A DNA stretch of 64,000 bases from Leucobacter sp. Psy1 (GTDB taxonomy: Bacteria > Actinomycetota > Actinomycetes > Actinomycetales > Microbacteriaceae): positions 434,001 through 498,000 of the forward strand of contig NZ_CP083692.1 of the NCBI RefSeq assembly GCF_020096995.1. Reading direction: 5' to 3'. Below the pieces are notes generated by a model. That model worked only from the letters and a program-made list of their open reading frames with translations, made no database searches and had not been told where the DNA came from. Shown one piece after another: positions 25,995 through 35,719 of the stretch. The position numbers were made by a program, and so were the translations under genes. Positions within the stretch are counted from its first letter, which is position 1. The number at the start of each line of letters is the position of its first letter.

Positions 25995-26031
25995 CCCCAG
26001 CCAGCGCGCACAGACCCTTGCTAGGCTGGGG
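25995..26031 (+). promoter_or_regulatory. secA promoter region with inverted repeat
   Basis: TAGGCT at 26022-26027 is a good actinobacterial -10 box about 84 bases before the secA start. CCCCAGCC (25995-26002) and GGCTGGGG (26024-26031) form 8-bp inverted arms whose right half overlaps this -10. This could be an operator or coincidence. Confidence 0.45.
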
Positions 26032-26110
26032 AGCTGTTACATTTCTGCAACCTCTCCCGTGTGCGCGAAATCCGGCGCACGGGCCGGCGCAACCGTACAG
26101 GAGAGACCAC

Positions 26111-28909
<2,799 letters not shown>

Positions 28910-28917
28910 CATGACCG

Positions 28918-28938
28918 GCGCGCCGCTCCGTGGCGCGC
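28918..28938 (+). terminator. Weak hairpin between secA and the DsbA-like gene
   Basis: GCGCGCC and GGCGCGC form a 7-bp stem with a 7-base loop nine bases after the secA stop. There is no T run. It may attenuate read-through into the next gene rather than end transcription. Confidence 0.3.
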
Positions 28939-28961
28939 TCGACGGAACCACCGGAGACCCC

Positions 28962-29924
28962 ATGGCAAACGAGAATTCTGCCCGACCGACGAAGACGGAA
29001 CGGCGACAGCAGGCGCGCGAGCAGGCACGATTGGCCCGCGAGCGCGAGCAGAAGCGGGAGAAGCGCAACAAGCGCCTGATCCAGGGCAGCATCGTCATCG
29101 GCGTTCTCGCCGTGGTCGCGGTCATCGCGCTCGTGCTGACGCAGACCTTGAAGCCCGCAGGGCCCGGCCCGGAGAACATGGCCTCGGGCGGTGCGGTGTT
29201 CGGCGCAGACCTCGAGGTCCAACCGTCTGCCGCGCTGCAGCCGGACCAGACGCGGGAGTACCCCGAGGTCAACCGGGAGGAACTGCCGCTCGACATCTCG
29301 CTCTACGTTGACTACATGTGCCCAGGCTGCGGCAACTTCGAGCAGACCTACGGCACCATGCTCGAGAACTACGTGGGCGGCGGCGACGCGACGCTCCGCG
29401 TGTACCCGCTGAACTTCCTCGACAACCGCTCGCAGGGCACCAATTACTCGACCCGTGCGGCCAACATGTTCGGCTGCCTGGTCGAGGAGCAGCCCGATGT
29501 GGCGTTCGCCGTGCACAACCGTCTGCTGAGCGCCGAGGTGCAGCCCCAGGAGGGCACCGCTGGCCTGACCGATGACGAGCTGCTCGAGCAGGCCGAACTC
29601 GCCGGGGCCGAGATCACTCCGGAGCTCGAGAGCTGCGTGAGCGATAAGCGGTTCTCCAGCTTTATCTCGTCGAACACGAAGGCCGTCACCGAGCAGGGCC
29701 TGCTCGGCCTGGCCGAGGGTGCGCAGATCGCGGCGGGCAACCAGCTGATTCCTGCCGACCAGCCTCAGACGCTCAGCCAGACGCCGACCGTGATCGTGAA
29801 CGGTGAGCAGTGGGTGCAGTCCCGCGACGGCGACCTCGAGGCCTACCTCCTCAAGGTCAAGAGCGAGGTCGAGCAGCAGCAGCTGAAGAACAGTCAGCCC
29901 GACGGGTCCTCCGAGTCGGAGTGA
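28962..29924 (+). CDS. Membrane-anchored DsbA-like thiol oxidoreductase
   Basis: This 320-residue protein has a highly charged N-terminus (about residues 1-42), one membrane helix (GSIVIGVLAVVAVIALVLTQ) and an extracytoplasmic thioredoxin-fold domain with the active site C120-P-G-C123 in VDYMCPGCGNFEQTYG. The helical insert and the TPTVIVNGEQW cis-Pro loop are typical of DsbA/MdbA-like proteins that form disulfide bonds in exported proteins. Its position right after secA fits a role in folding secreted proteins. The start ATG 28962 has no obvious Shine-Dalgarno sequence beyond GGAG. Confidence 0.9.
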   Translation: MANENSARPTKTERRQQAREQARLAREREQKREKRNKRLIQGSIVIGVLAVVAVIALVLTQTLKPAGPGPENMASGGAVFGADLEVQPSAALQPDQTREYPEVNREELPLDISLYVDYMCPGCGNFEQTYGTMLENYVGGGDATLRVYPLNFLDNRSQGTNYSTRAANMFGCLVEEQPDVAFAVHNRLLSAEVQPQEGTAGLTDDELLEQAELAGAEITPELESCVSDKRFSSFISSNTKAVTEQGLLGLAEGAQIAAGNQLIPADQPQTLSQTPTVIVNGEQWVQSRDGDLEAYLLKVKSEVEQQQLKNSQPDGSSESE

Positions 29925-29970
29925 CGCTAGACTGTTCCGGGATCGGGTGCTTCGGCGCCCGGTCCCATCC

Positions 29971-30046
29971 GCCGGCTTAGCTCATCTGGTAGAGCAGCGA
30001 TCTTGTAAGTCGCAGGTGATCGGTTCGAGTCCGATAGCCGGCTCCA
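29971..30046 (+). tRNA. tRNA-Thr (anticodon TGT)
   Basis: The 76-base cloverleaf has acceptor arms GCCGGCT and AGCCGGC, a D stem GCTC/GAGC, an anticodon stem GCGAT/GTCGC (one G-T pair) with loop CTTGTAA (anticodon TGT, reading ACA and other ACN threonine codons), and a T arm ATCGG-TTCGAGT-CCGAT. Discriminator T is followed by an encoded CCA (30044-30046). TAGACT at 29928-29933 is a possible -10 box. Confidence 0.97.
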
Positions 30047-30074
30047 ATAGCGTGTGACGCCTCTCGCGCAGGAG

Positions 30075-30080
30075 TACAGT
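30075..30080 (+). promoter_or_regulatory. -10 box TACAGT, putative leaderless promoter
   Basis: TACAGT ends six bases before the GTG at 30087, so the transcript would begin at the start codon. This supports GTG 30087 over the earlier GTG at 30054. Confidence 0.5.
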
Positions 30081-30086
30081 GGGCGG

Positions 30087-31052
30087 GTGACCGCTGCGAA
30101 ATCTTCGTTCCCCGTGTGGGCCGCGCTCCTCGTCTCGGGTATTGCGGGCATGATGGTCTCCACGCAATCGCGGGTGAACGGCGGCCTCAGTCAGGAGCTG
30201 CACAGCGGGTATCTGGCGGCTGCGGTCTCCTTTGGATCGGGTCTGCTGATCCTGGTGGTGCTCGTCGCATGCGTGCCGCGCGGGCGACGCGGCCTTGCGA
30301 GGGTGCGACGGGAGGTCGCGGCGGGTGAGTTCCCGGTGTGGGGGCTTCTCGGCGGGGCGTGCGGCGCGTTCTTCGTGCTGACGCAGGGTCTGGTGGCCAC
30401 GGTGCTGGGCGTGGCGCTCTTCACTGTCGGGATCGTCGCGGGGCAGGTGCTCGGCGGTTTGGTGATCGACCGTATCGGGCTGGGCCCGAGCGGGAAGATC
30501 GCGCCCACGACGACGCGCCTCATCGGTACGGGGCTCGCGGTCGTGGCGGTCGCGGTGTCGGTGTCGGATCGCATCCTGGGCGGAGACGGCGGAGCCGTGT
30601 GGCTCATCGTCATCCCCGTGGTGGCCGGTGTTGGCATGGCATGGCAGAGCGCCGTCAACGGGCTGGTGCGAGTGGTGGCGCAGAGCGCGATCACCGCAAC
30701 CTTCGTGAACTTCCTGGTCGGGACGCTGGTGCTCGCCATCGCTGCGGCGGTGTCGTTGGCGTTCTCGGGGTGGCCGACCGGGTGGCCCGCGGAGCCCTGG
30801 TTCTATGTCGGCGGCCTCGTGGGGGTGGTCTTCATCGCGCTGGCGACGATTCTCGTGCGAACGGCGGGCGTACTGCTGTTGAGCATGTCGAACGTCGCGG
30901 GGCAGCTCGTCGGCTCGATGGTGTTCGAGGTGTGGTCTCCGCTGGCCGGGGGCGTGACGATCCCGCTGCTGGCCGGAGTGGGTCTTGCGCTGGTCGCGGT
31001 GGTCATCGCGGCGCTGCCGTCGCGGTATCGGCGCCCGGAAGGACCCCGCTAG
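30087..31052 (+). CDS. YdcZ/DUF606-type DMT-superfamily transporter
   Basis: This 321-residue membrane protein has about ten helices in two similar halves. The N-terminal segment GIAGMMVSTQSRVNGGLSQE and the second-half AGVGMAWQSAVNGLVRVVAQ are repeats of the DUF606/YdcZ pattern (Q-S-x-V/x-N-G). The family belongs to the drug/metabolite transporter superfamily, with no proven substrate. The start is GTG 30087, chosen because of the -10 box at 30075-30080. The 295 bases after the gene show no gene and no clear terminator. Confidence 0.85.
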   Translation: MTAAKSSFPVWAALLVSGIAGMMVSTQSRVNGGLSQELHSGYLAAAVSFGSGLLILVVLVACVPRGRRGLARVRREVAAGEFPVWGLLGGACGAFFVLTQGLVATVLGVALFTVGIVAGQVLGGLVIDRIGLGPSGKIAPTTTRLIGTGLAVVAVAVSVSDRILGGDGGAVWLIVIPVVAGVGMAWQSAVNGLVRVVAQSAITATFVNFLVGTLVLAIAAAVSLAFSGWPTGWPAEPWFYVGGLVGVVFIALATILVRTAGVLLLSMSNVAGQLVGSMVFEVWSPLAGGVTIPLLAGVGLALVAVVIAALPSRYRRPEGPR

Positions 31053-31347
31053 GGTCACAGTGCTGTAACGGAATAGGGCCTCTCGAGCCTCGCGAGACAG
31101 CCGCGCCGCTCGCGAGAACGGGCGGCATGCCCCATTGCGCGGATCCCAGTCGTTCCTAAGCAGAAGAGGTGGCTCCTGGCCTCTGACACGTCGCGGTTCT
31201 GGGCGTTGCGGACGTCGACCGCGTCTCCGCGAAGCGCGTCCCACCACCTGAACGGACGGTCGCAGTGCTTGCTATCGTGACACTCGGCTGCCCCCGCGAA
31301 CTCAGCGAGGCGGTGGGTACCGGTGCAGTGAGGACGGGAAGCGAATA

Positions 31348-31989
31348 GTGTGGGAGTACATTGCGGGACGGTGGGGAGCGATTCTCTTCGCCGCCTGGCA
31401 GCATTTCAGTCTGGTAGCGCAGTGCGTGATCCTCGGAACCATCATCGCGGTCTTCCTCGCGGTCCTCTGCTACCGCGTCCCCGCGCTCGTGGGGCTCGCG
31501 AACGGCGTTACCGCGATCGGGCTGACCATTCCGTCATTCGCGCTCATCGGGTTGTTGATCGCCCCGGTCGGGTACGGCGTTCCGCTCGCGGTCACGGTAC
31601 TCACCTTCTTCGCGGTGCTCCCGATCCTGCGGAACGCCGTCGTCGGCTTGAGCGGAGTCGAATCGTCGCTCATCGAGTCGGCTCGCGGTATCGGTGTGAG
31701 CCGACTCGGCACCCTCGCGCGGGTTGAACTGCCGCTCGCCTGGCCCGTCATCCTCACCGGCATCCGCATCTCGGCGCAGATGGTCATGGGTGTCGCCGCC
31801 GTCGCCGCATACGCGCTGGGCCCCGGGCTCGGATCCTTCATCTTCACCGGACTGTCGCAACTCGGCAGCGCGAACGCGGTGTATTCCGTCCTGGTCGGCG
31901 TCATCGGCGTCGTCATCATCGCCCTCATCCTCGATCTCATTCTGGTCGTCATCGGCCGGTTGACAACCCCGAAAGGCATCCGTGTCTGA
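31348..31989 (+). CDS. Glycine betaine/choline-type ABC permease (OpuCB/ProW-like), first
   Basis: This 213-residue permease has about six helices. It has the binding-protein-dependent permease EAA loop (VESSLIESARGIGVSRLGTL, LARVELPLAWPVILTGIRIS) that touches the ATPase. It is the first gene of a four-gene osmolyte importer; its stop overlaps the start of the ATPase gene (31982-31989). The start is GTG at 31348 with GGGAAGCG upstream. The substrate class (glycine betaine, carnitine or choline) comes from family resemblance. Confidence 0.88.
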   Translation: MWEYIAGRWGAILFAAWQHFSLVAQCVILGTIIAVFLAVLCYRVPALVGLANGVTAIGLTIPSFALIGLLIAPVGYGVPLAVTVLTFFAVLPILRNAVVGLSGVESSLIESARGIGVSRLGTLARVELPLAWPVILTGIRISAQMVMGVAAVAAYALGPGLGSFIFTGLSQLGSANAVYSVLVGVIGVVIIALILDLILVVIGRLTTPKGIRV

Positions 31990-33211
31990 GAGCAGCGAAC
32001 AGTCCGCCCCCACCGGGGGCTCCCGCATTCTCCTCGAAGAGGTCACGAAGCGGTACTCCTCAGGGGGAAGGCCAGCGGTCGACGGGGTCACTCTCGAGAT
32101 CCCCGCAGGCAAGATCGTCATGCTCGTCGGCCCGTCCGGCTGCGGGAAGACGACGACCCTGAAAATGATCAACCGGCTCATCGAACCGACCGAGGGCACC
32201 ATCAGCCTCGGCGACCAGGACGTGACGGATATCGACGGCGACGACCTCAGACGCCGGATCGGGTACGTGATTCAGGCGGGAGGGTTGTTCCCGCACATGA
32301 CGATCGCGCAGAACATCGCGATCGTGCCGAAGATGCTCAAGTGGGACAAGCAGCGGATCGCTGCGCGGGTCGACGAACTCCTCGACCTCGTTTCGCTGGA
32401 CCCCGAGGTCTACCGCGATCGATACCCGCGGGAGCTTTCAGGCGGCCAGCAGCAACGCGTCGGCGTGGCGCGGGCGCTCGCGGCCGATCCTCCGGTGCTC
32501 TTGATGGACGAGCCATTCGGTGCCGTGGATCCCATTACGCGCCAGCGCCTGCAGGATGAACTGCTGCAGATCCAGGAGGAGCTGCAGAAGACGATCGTCA
32601 TCGTGACCCACGATTTTGATGAGGCGGTGAAGCTCGGTGACTGGATCGTCATCTTCTCCGAGGGTGCACACATCGTGCAGTACGACACTCCCGAGCGTAT
32701 TCTCGCCGAGCCTGCCAACGAGTTCGTCGAGAACTTCATCGGTTCGGGGGCGGGTCTCAAGCAGCTCACGCTGACCCGCGTCCGCGACGTCGAACTCGCC
32801 GATGCGGTGACGACCAGACCGGGCGAGCTCGCGGCCGCCGTGCGCGATGAGTTGCGGGCGCGCGGGCGCGAGCACGCGGTCGTGCTCGACGGGCGGGGCC
32901 GGCCGATCAATTGGCTGTCCGTGAAGCAACTCGGACGCCTGGAAGCGATCCCCGAGACGCCCGCCCCCGATCTGCCGCTGGTCAGCACGGGCGCGACGCT
33001 CAACGACGCGCTCGATACGATGCTGGTGTCCAGTGCGGGAACAGCCCTCGTCGTGGGCAGGCGCGATGCCTTCGTCGGCGTCATCGACGTGGAGACGGTG
33101 ATGCACGCGATCACGGCCGCGCGTGCGGAAGCCGCGCGTCTCCACGCGAACGGTCCGGTCGGGACCAACACGTCGCCCGTCCCGGTCACCACGGGGCGCG
33201 CAGATGGGTGA
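31982..33211 (+). CDS. Glycine betaine/choline-type ABC ATPase with CBS domains (OpuCA/ProV-like)
   Basis: This 409-residue ATPase has Walker A GPSGCGKTTT, signature LSGGQQQRVGVARALAADPP and Walker B LLMDEPFGAVDP. A C-terminal tandem CBS pair (about residues 265-390) in this family senses ionic strength or cyclic di-AMP and gates uptake. It couples ATP use to the two permeases on either side. Starts at GTG 31982, overlapping the upstream stop by 8 bases, and overlaps the downstream permease start (33204-33211). Confidence 0.92.
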   Translation: MSESSEQSAPTGGSRILLEEVTKRYSSGGRPAVDGVTLEIPAGKIVMLVGPSGCGKTTTLKMINRLIEPTEGTISLGDQDVTDIDGDDLRRRIGYVIQAGGLFPHMTIAQNIAIVPKMLKWDKQRIAARVDELLDLVSLDPEVYRDRYPRELSGGQQQRVGVARALAADPPVLLMDEPFGAVDPITRQRLQDELLQIQEELQKTIVIVTHDFDEAVKLGDWIVIFSEGAHIVQYDTPERILAEPANEFVENFIGSGAGLKQLTLTRVRDVELADAVTTRPGELAAAVRDELRARGREHAVVLDGRGRPINWLSVKQLGRLEAIPETPAPDLPLVSTGATLNDALDTMLVSSAGTALVVGRRDAFVGVIDVETVMHAITAARAEAARLHANGPVGTNTSPVPVTTGRADG

Positions 33212-33956
33212 GACTCGACGGCGGTCGCGGCTGCGCGCGTTCGCTCCGCTCCTGCTGCAACCCATCGGCGTCGTGGTCGCCGGTGTCGTGCTCCTGCTCT
33301 GGCTCTCCGGGAGTGACCTGAGCGCGACCGAACTCAGCACGCTCGAACCGAGCGTGCTGACCCGGTACGTCGGTGAGCACCTCCTGCTGACACTCGTGTC
33401 TGCGATCATCGTGCTGCTCATCTCGATTCCGGTGGGGATCCTCCTGTCGCGACGGGCGTTCAGGCGCGCGCAACCGACCGTGCTCGCCATCGCGAATTTC
33501 GGTCAGGCCGCCCCCGCGATCGGACTGATCGTGCTGCTCGCCATGTGGCTCGGTTTCGGGTTCTGGGCGGCGATCGTTGCCCTCGTGGTGTACGCCATGC
33601 TGCCGGTCATCAGCAATACGGTGGTGGGGCTCGCCGGAGTCGATCCTCGCCTCGTCGAAGGCGGGAGGGGAATGGGCATGAGTGCTGCCGCCGTGCTGTT
33701 CCGCGTCGAGCTGCCGCTCGCGGTACCCGTCATGCTGAGCGGAATCCGCACCGCGCTCGTGCTGCTCGTCGGGTCAGCGACGCTCGCGACATTCGTCGAT
33801 GGCGGCGGCCTCGGCATCCTGATCACCACGGGTGTGAGCCTCGCGCTCAACACCGTGCTCATCACCGGATCCGTCATCGTCGCTCTCCTGGCATTGTCCA
33901 TCGACTGGCTCGGCCGTGTCGTCGAGTACGTCGCTACGCCGAAGGGGCTGTCGTGA
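33204..33956 (+). CDS. Glycine betaine/choline-type ABC permease, second
   Basis: This 250-residue permease has an Arg-rich N-terminus and about six helices. Its EAA-type loop is VDPRLVEGGRGMGMSAAAVL followed by FRVELPLAVPVMLSGIRTAL, closely parallel to the first permease of the operon, so the two probably form a heterodimer. ATG 33204 overlaps the ATPase stop, and its own stop overlaps the binding-protein start (GTGA). Confidence 0.9.
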   Translation: MGETRRRSRLRAFAPLLLQPIGVVVAGVVLLLWLSGSDLSATELSTLEPSVLTRYVGEHLLLTLVSAIIVLLISIPVGILLSRRAFRRAQPTVLAIANFGQAAPAIGLIVLLAMWLGFGFWAAIVALVVYAMLPVISNTVVGLAGVDPRLVEGGRGMGMSAAAVLFRVELPLAVPVMLSGIRTALVLLVGSATLATFVDGGGLGILITTGVSLALNTVLITGSVIVALLALSIDWLGRVVEYVATPKGLS

Positions 33957-34939
33957 AGAAACTCCGCCGTATCGTGAGTGGCGTGGCCGCCGTCGTCGCC
34001 ACCGCCGCGCTGACCGGCTGCGGCCTGCAGGCGGCGACCGCGTACATCCCGTCGTTCTCCCCAGGATCGATCTCGCCGTCGGAGGAGACGGAAGGCGTGC
34101 CGTTGACGATCGTCACGAAGAACTTCACCGAGCAGCTCCTGCTGGGCAAGATCTCCGTCATCGCCGCGACGGCAGCCGGATACTCGGTCACCGACCTCAG
34201 CAATGTTCCCGGCAGCCAGCCCGCGCGGCAGCTCATGCTCAGCGGACAGGCCGACGTGGGCTGGGAGTACACCGGCACTGCGTGGCTGACCTACCTCGGC
34301 AACGAGGAGGCATTTCCGGATCAGCAGAAGCAGTGGCGCGAAGTGCGGGACGCCGAACTGGCGAACGGTCTGACCTGGCTGGATCCGGCACCGCTGAACA
34401 ACACCTACGCGTTCGCCACGCCTCGGGCCCTGTCCGAGGAGCTGGGCGTCACCAAGCTCAGCGAGATCGGTGACCTTCCCGTTGAAGAGCGCACGTTCTG
34501 CGTGGAAGCCGAGTTCAACTCTCGGGCCGACGGGTTCAGCCCGATGCTGCAGGCCTACGATCTCCCGCGCGACAGCGCGGAAGGCGTGCCGAGCGACAAC
34601 ATCCGTGTGATGGACATCGGCGCGATCTACGCGGCGACCGCCGACGGTGCGTGCGCCTTTGGTGAGGTTTTCACAACCGACGGGCGCATTCCCGCACTCG
34701 ACCTCCTCGTGCTCGAGGACGACCGAGGGTTCTTCCCGGCCTATAACGGCGCACCGGTCGTGAACACGGAGACGCTCGAAGCGCATCCTGAACTGGCGGA
34801 ACTCTTCGGCGAATTCGTCCCCCTCCTCACCGATGAGACGATGCAGGAGCTCAACGCGCAGGTGGATGTCGAGGGCAGGGAACCCGCCGACGTCGCCCTG
34901 GAGTGGATGGATGAGCAGGGCTTCGTCACCGCCGACTGA
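33953..34939 (+). CDS. Osmolyte-binding lipoprotein (glycine betaine/choline OpuAC family)
   Basis: This 328-residue binding protein starts at GTG 33953. The lipobox LTGC is at about residue 23. The mature domain has the OpuAC-type start LTIVTKNFTEQLLLGKISVI and the DVGWEYTGTAWLTYLGNE ligand region typical of quaternary-amine binding proteins (OpuCC/ProX group). It delivers the substrate to the two permeases and is the last gene of the four-gene operon. A convergent nitroreductase gene begins 24 bases after its stop. Confidence 0.9.
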   Translation: MKKLRRIVSGVAAVVATAALTGCGLQAATAYIPSFSPGSISPSEETEGVPLTIVTKNFTEQLLLGKISVIAATAAGYSVTDLSNVPGSQPARQLMLSGQADVGWEYTGTAWLTYLGNEEAFPDQQKQWREVRDAELANGLTWLDPAPLNNTYAFATPRALSEELGVTKLSEIGDLPVEERTFCVEAEFNSRADGFSPMLQAYDLPRDSAEGVPSDNIRVMDIGAIYAATADGACAFGEVFTTDGRIPALDLLVLEDDRGFFPAYNGAPVVNTETLEAHPELAELFGEFVPLLTDETMQELNAQVDVEGREPADVALEWMDEQGFVTAD

Positions 34940-34963
34940 ATGCCTGTCGGGTGCCGTCGACAG

Positions 34964-35545
34964 TCAGTCCCGATCCACTCCCTCGGTGAGGAAGCGTTCG
35001 ACGGGGAGCGGCTTGCGGGGCTTCTCGCGGCGATCCCGGTCGGGAATGCCCCCGACGTAAAGCCACCCCAGGAGGTACTCCGAACCCTCGAGTCGGTGGG
35101 CTCGGTGCACCGCTTCCGAGCGGGTCAGCACACCGGTGCGCCACATGACGCCCCAGCCGGCTTCGTGCAGGAGCAGCGACAAGATGTGGGCGGCGCCTGA
35201 GGCGACGGCCTCCTGCTCCCACGCGGGGACCTTCTTGCTGTCCTGTGTCCGTGCGACGACCGCGAGCACGAGCGGCGCGCGCCGTGCCTTCTTGACGTAT
35301 TTTTCGTGCTGTTCAGGATCGCCGCCCGCGGCGTCGGCCAGACCGTGGCCGACGAGGTCGCGGTCGTCGCCGCGGAGCGCGATGATGCGCCAGGGTCGCA
35401 TGCCCGAGTGGTCGGCGATCGAGGAGAGCGGCGCAATGAGCTCCGCGAGTTGCTCTGGAGTGGGGGCGTCCTCGGTCACCTTCGAGTGGGATCTCCGGTT
35501 CCGCACCGCCTCGAGCGCGGCTTGGGGGTCGGGTTGGTGCGTCAC
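34964..35545 (-). CDS. Nitroreductase family flavoprotein
   Basis: This 193-residue FMN-dependent oxidoreductase has the N-terminal FMN-binding RNRRSHSKVTEDAPTPEQLA, the middle GMRPWRIIAL segment and GAAHILSLLLHEAGWGVMWR with a Gly-rich phosphate site. Substrates may be nitro compounds, quinones or flavins. The start is GTG 35545 with GGGAG upstream. It is divergent from the heme-uptake locus, and its promoter region holds the first CATCTGATGA box, so it may share that control. Confidence 0.88.
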   Translation of the reverse strand: MTHQPDPQAALEAVRNRRSHSKVTEDAPTPEQLAELIAPLSSIADHSGMRPWRIIALRGDDRDLVGHGLADAAGGDPEQHEKYVKKARRAPLVLAVVARTQDSKKVPAWEQEAVASGAAHILSLLLHEAGWGVMWRTGVLTRSEAVHRAHRLEGSEYLLGWLYVGGIPDRDRREKPRKPLPVERFLTEGVDRD

Positions 35546-35607
35546 GGAGGTTCTCCCGGGTGATGTGTGTGCGGTCTCGGAGGTGACCAGTGTACGCGGG
35601 GTTGCAT

Positions 35608-35617
35608 CATCTGATGA
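35608..35617 (+). promoter_or_regulatory. CATCTGATGA box, distal copy at heme locus
   Basis: The sequence CATCTGATGA contains the inverted repeat CATC-T-GATG and lies inside a longer, nearly symmetric stretch flanked by GCAT and ATGC. It sits 27 bases before the DtxR-type box, between the divergent nitroreductase and htaA genes. Identical copies are at 35667 and upstream of katA. Confidence 0.5.
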
Positions 35618-35643
35618 ATGCCGCCATGATATCCAGTGGACGT

Positions 35644-35662
35644 TAAGGTAAGACTAACCTAA
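35644..35662 (+). promoter_or_regulatory. DtxR/IdeR-type iron box upstream of heme-uptake locus
   Basis: TAAGGTAAGACTAACCTAA matches about 16 of 19 positions of the consensus TTAGGTTAGGCTAACCTAA. It lies 57 bases before the first htaA start, so the heme-uptake genes should be repressed when iron is plentiful. Confidence 0.85.
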
Positions 35663-35666
35663 CCTC

Positions 35667-35676
35667 CATCTGATGA
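35667..35676 (+). promoter_or_regulatory. CATCTGATGA box, proximal copy at heme locus
   Basis: The second copy starts four bases after the DtxR-type box and 59 bases after the first copy. It could be bound by a heme-responsive regulator acting together with the iron repressor. No such regulator gene is in the window. Confidence 0.5.
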
Positions 35677-35719
35677 TGACGGAGCGCCCGCGCTCACCTG
35701 TGAAAAGGAGAACTTTCGC

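Noticed and set aside
25970-26110. N-terminal extension of SecA upstream of GTG 26111
   Set aside because: SecA proteins begin at the position encoded by GTG 26111, and the upstream part holds a promoter and inverted repeat.
34943-34960. Terminator between the osmolyte-binding gene and the nitroreductase gene
   Set aside because: The possible stem (CTGTCG with CGACAG) is only six base pairs and has no T run.
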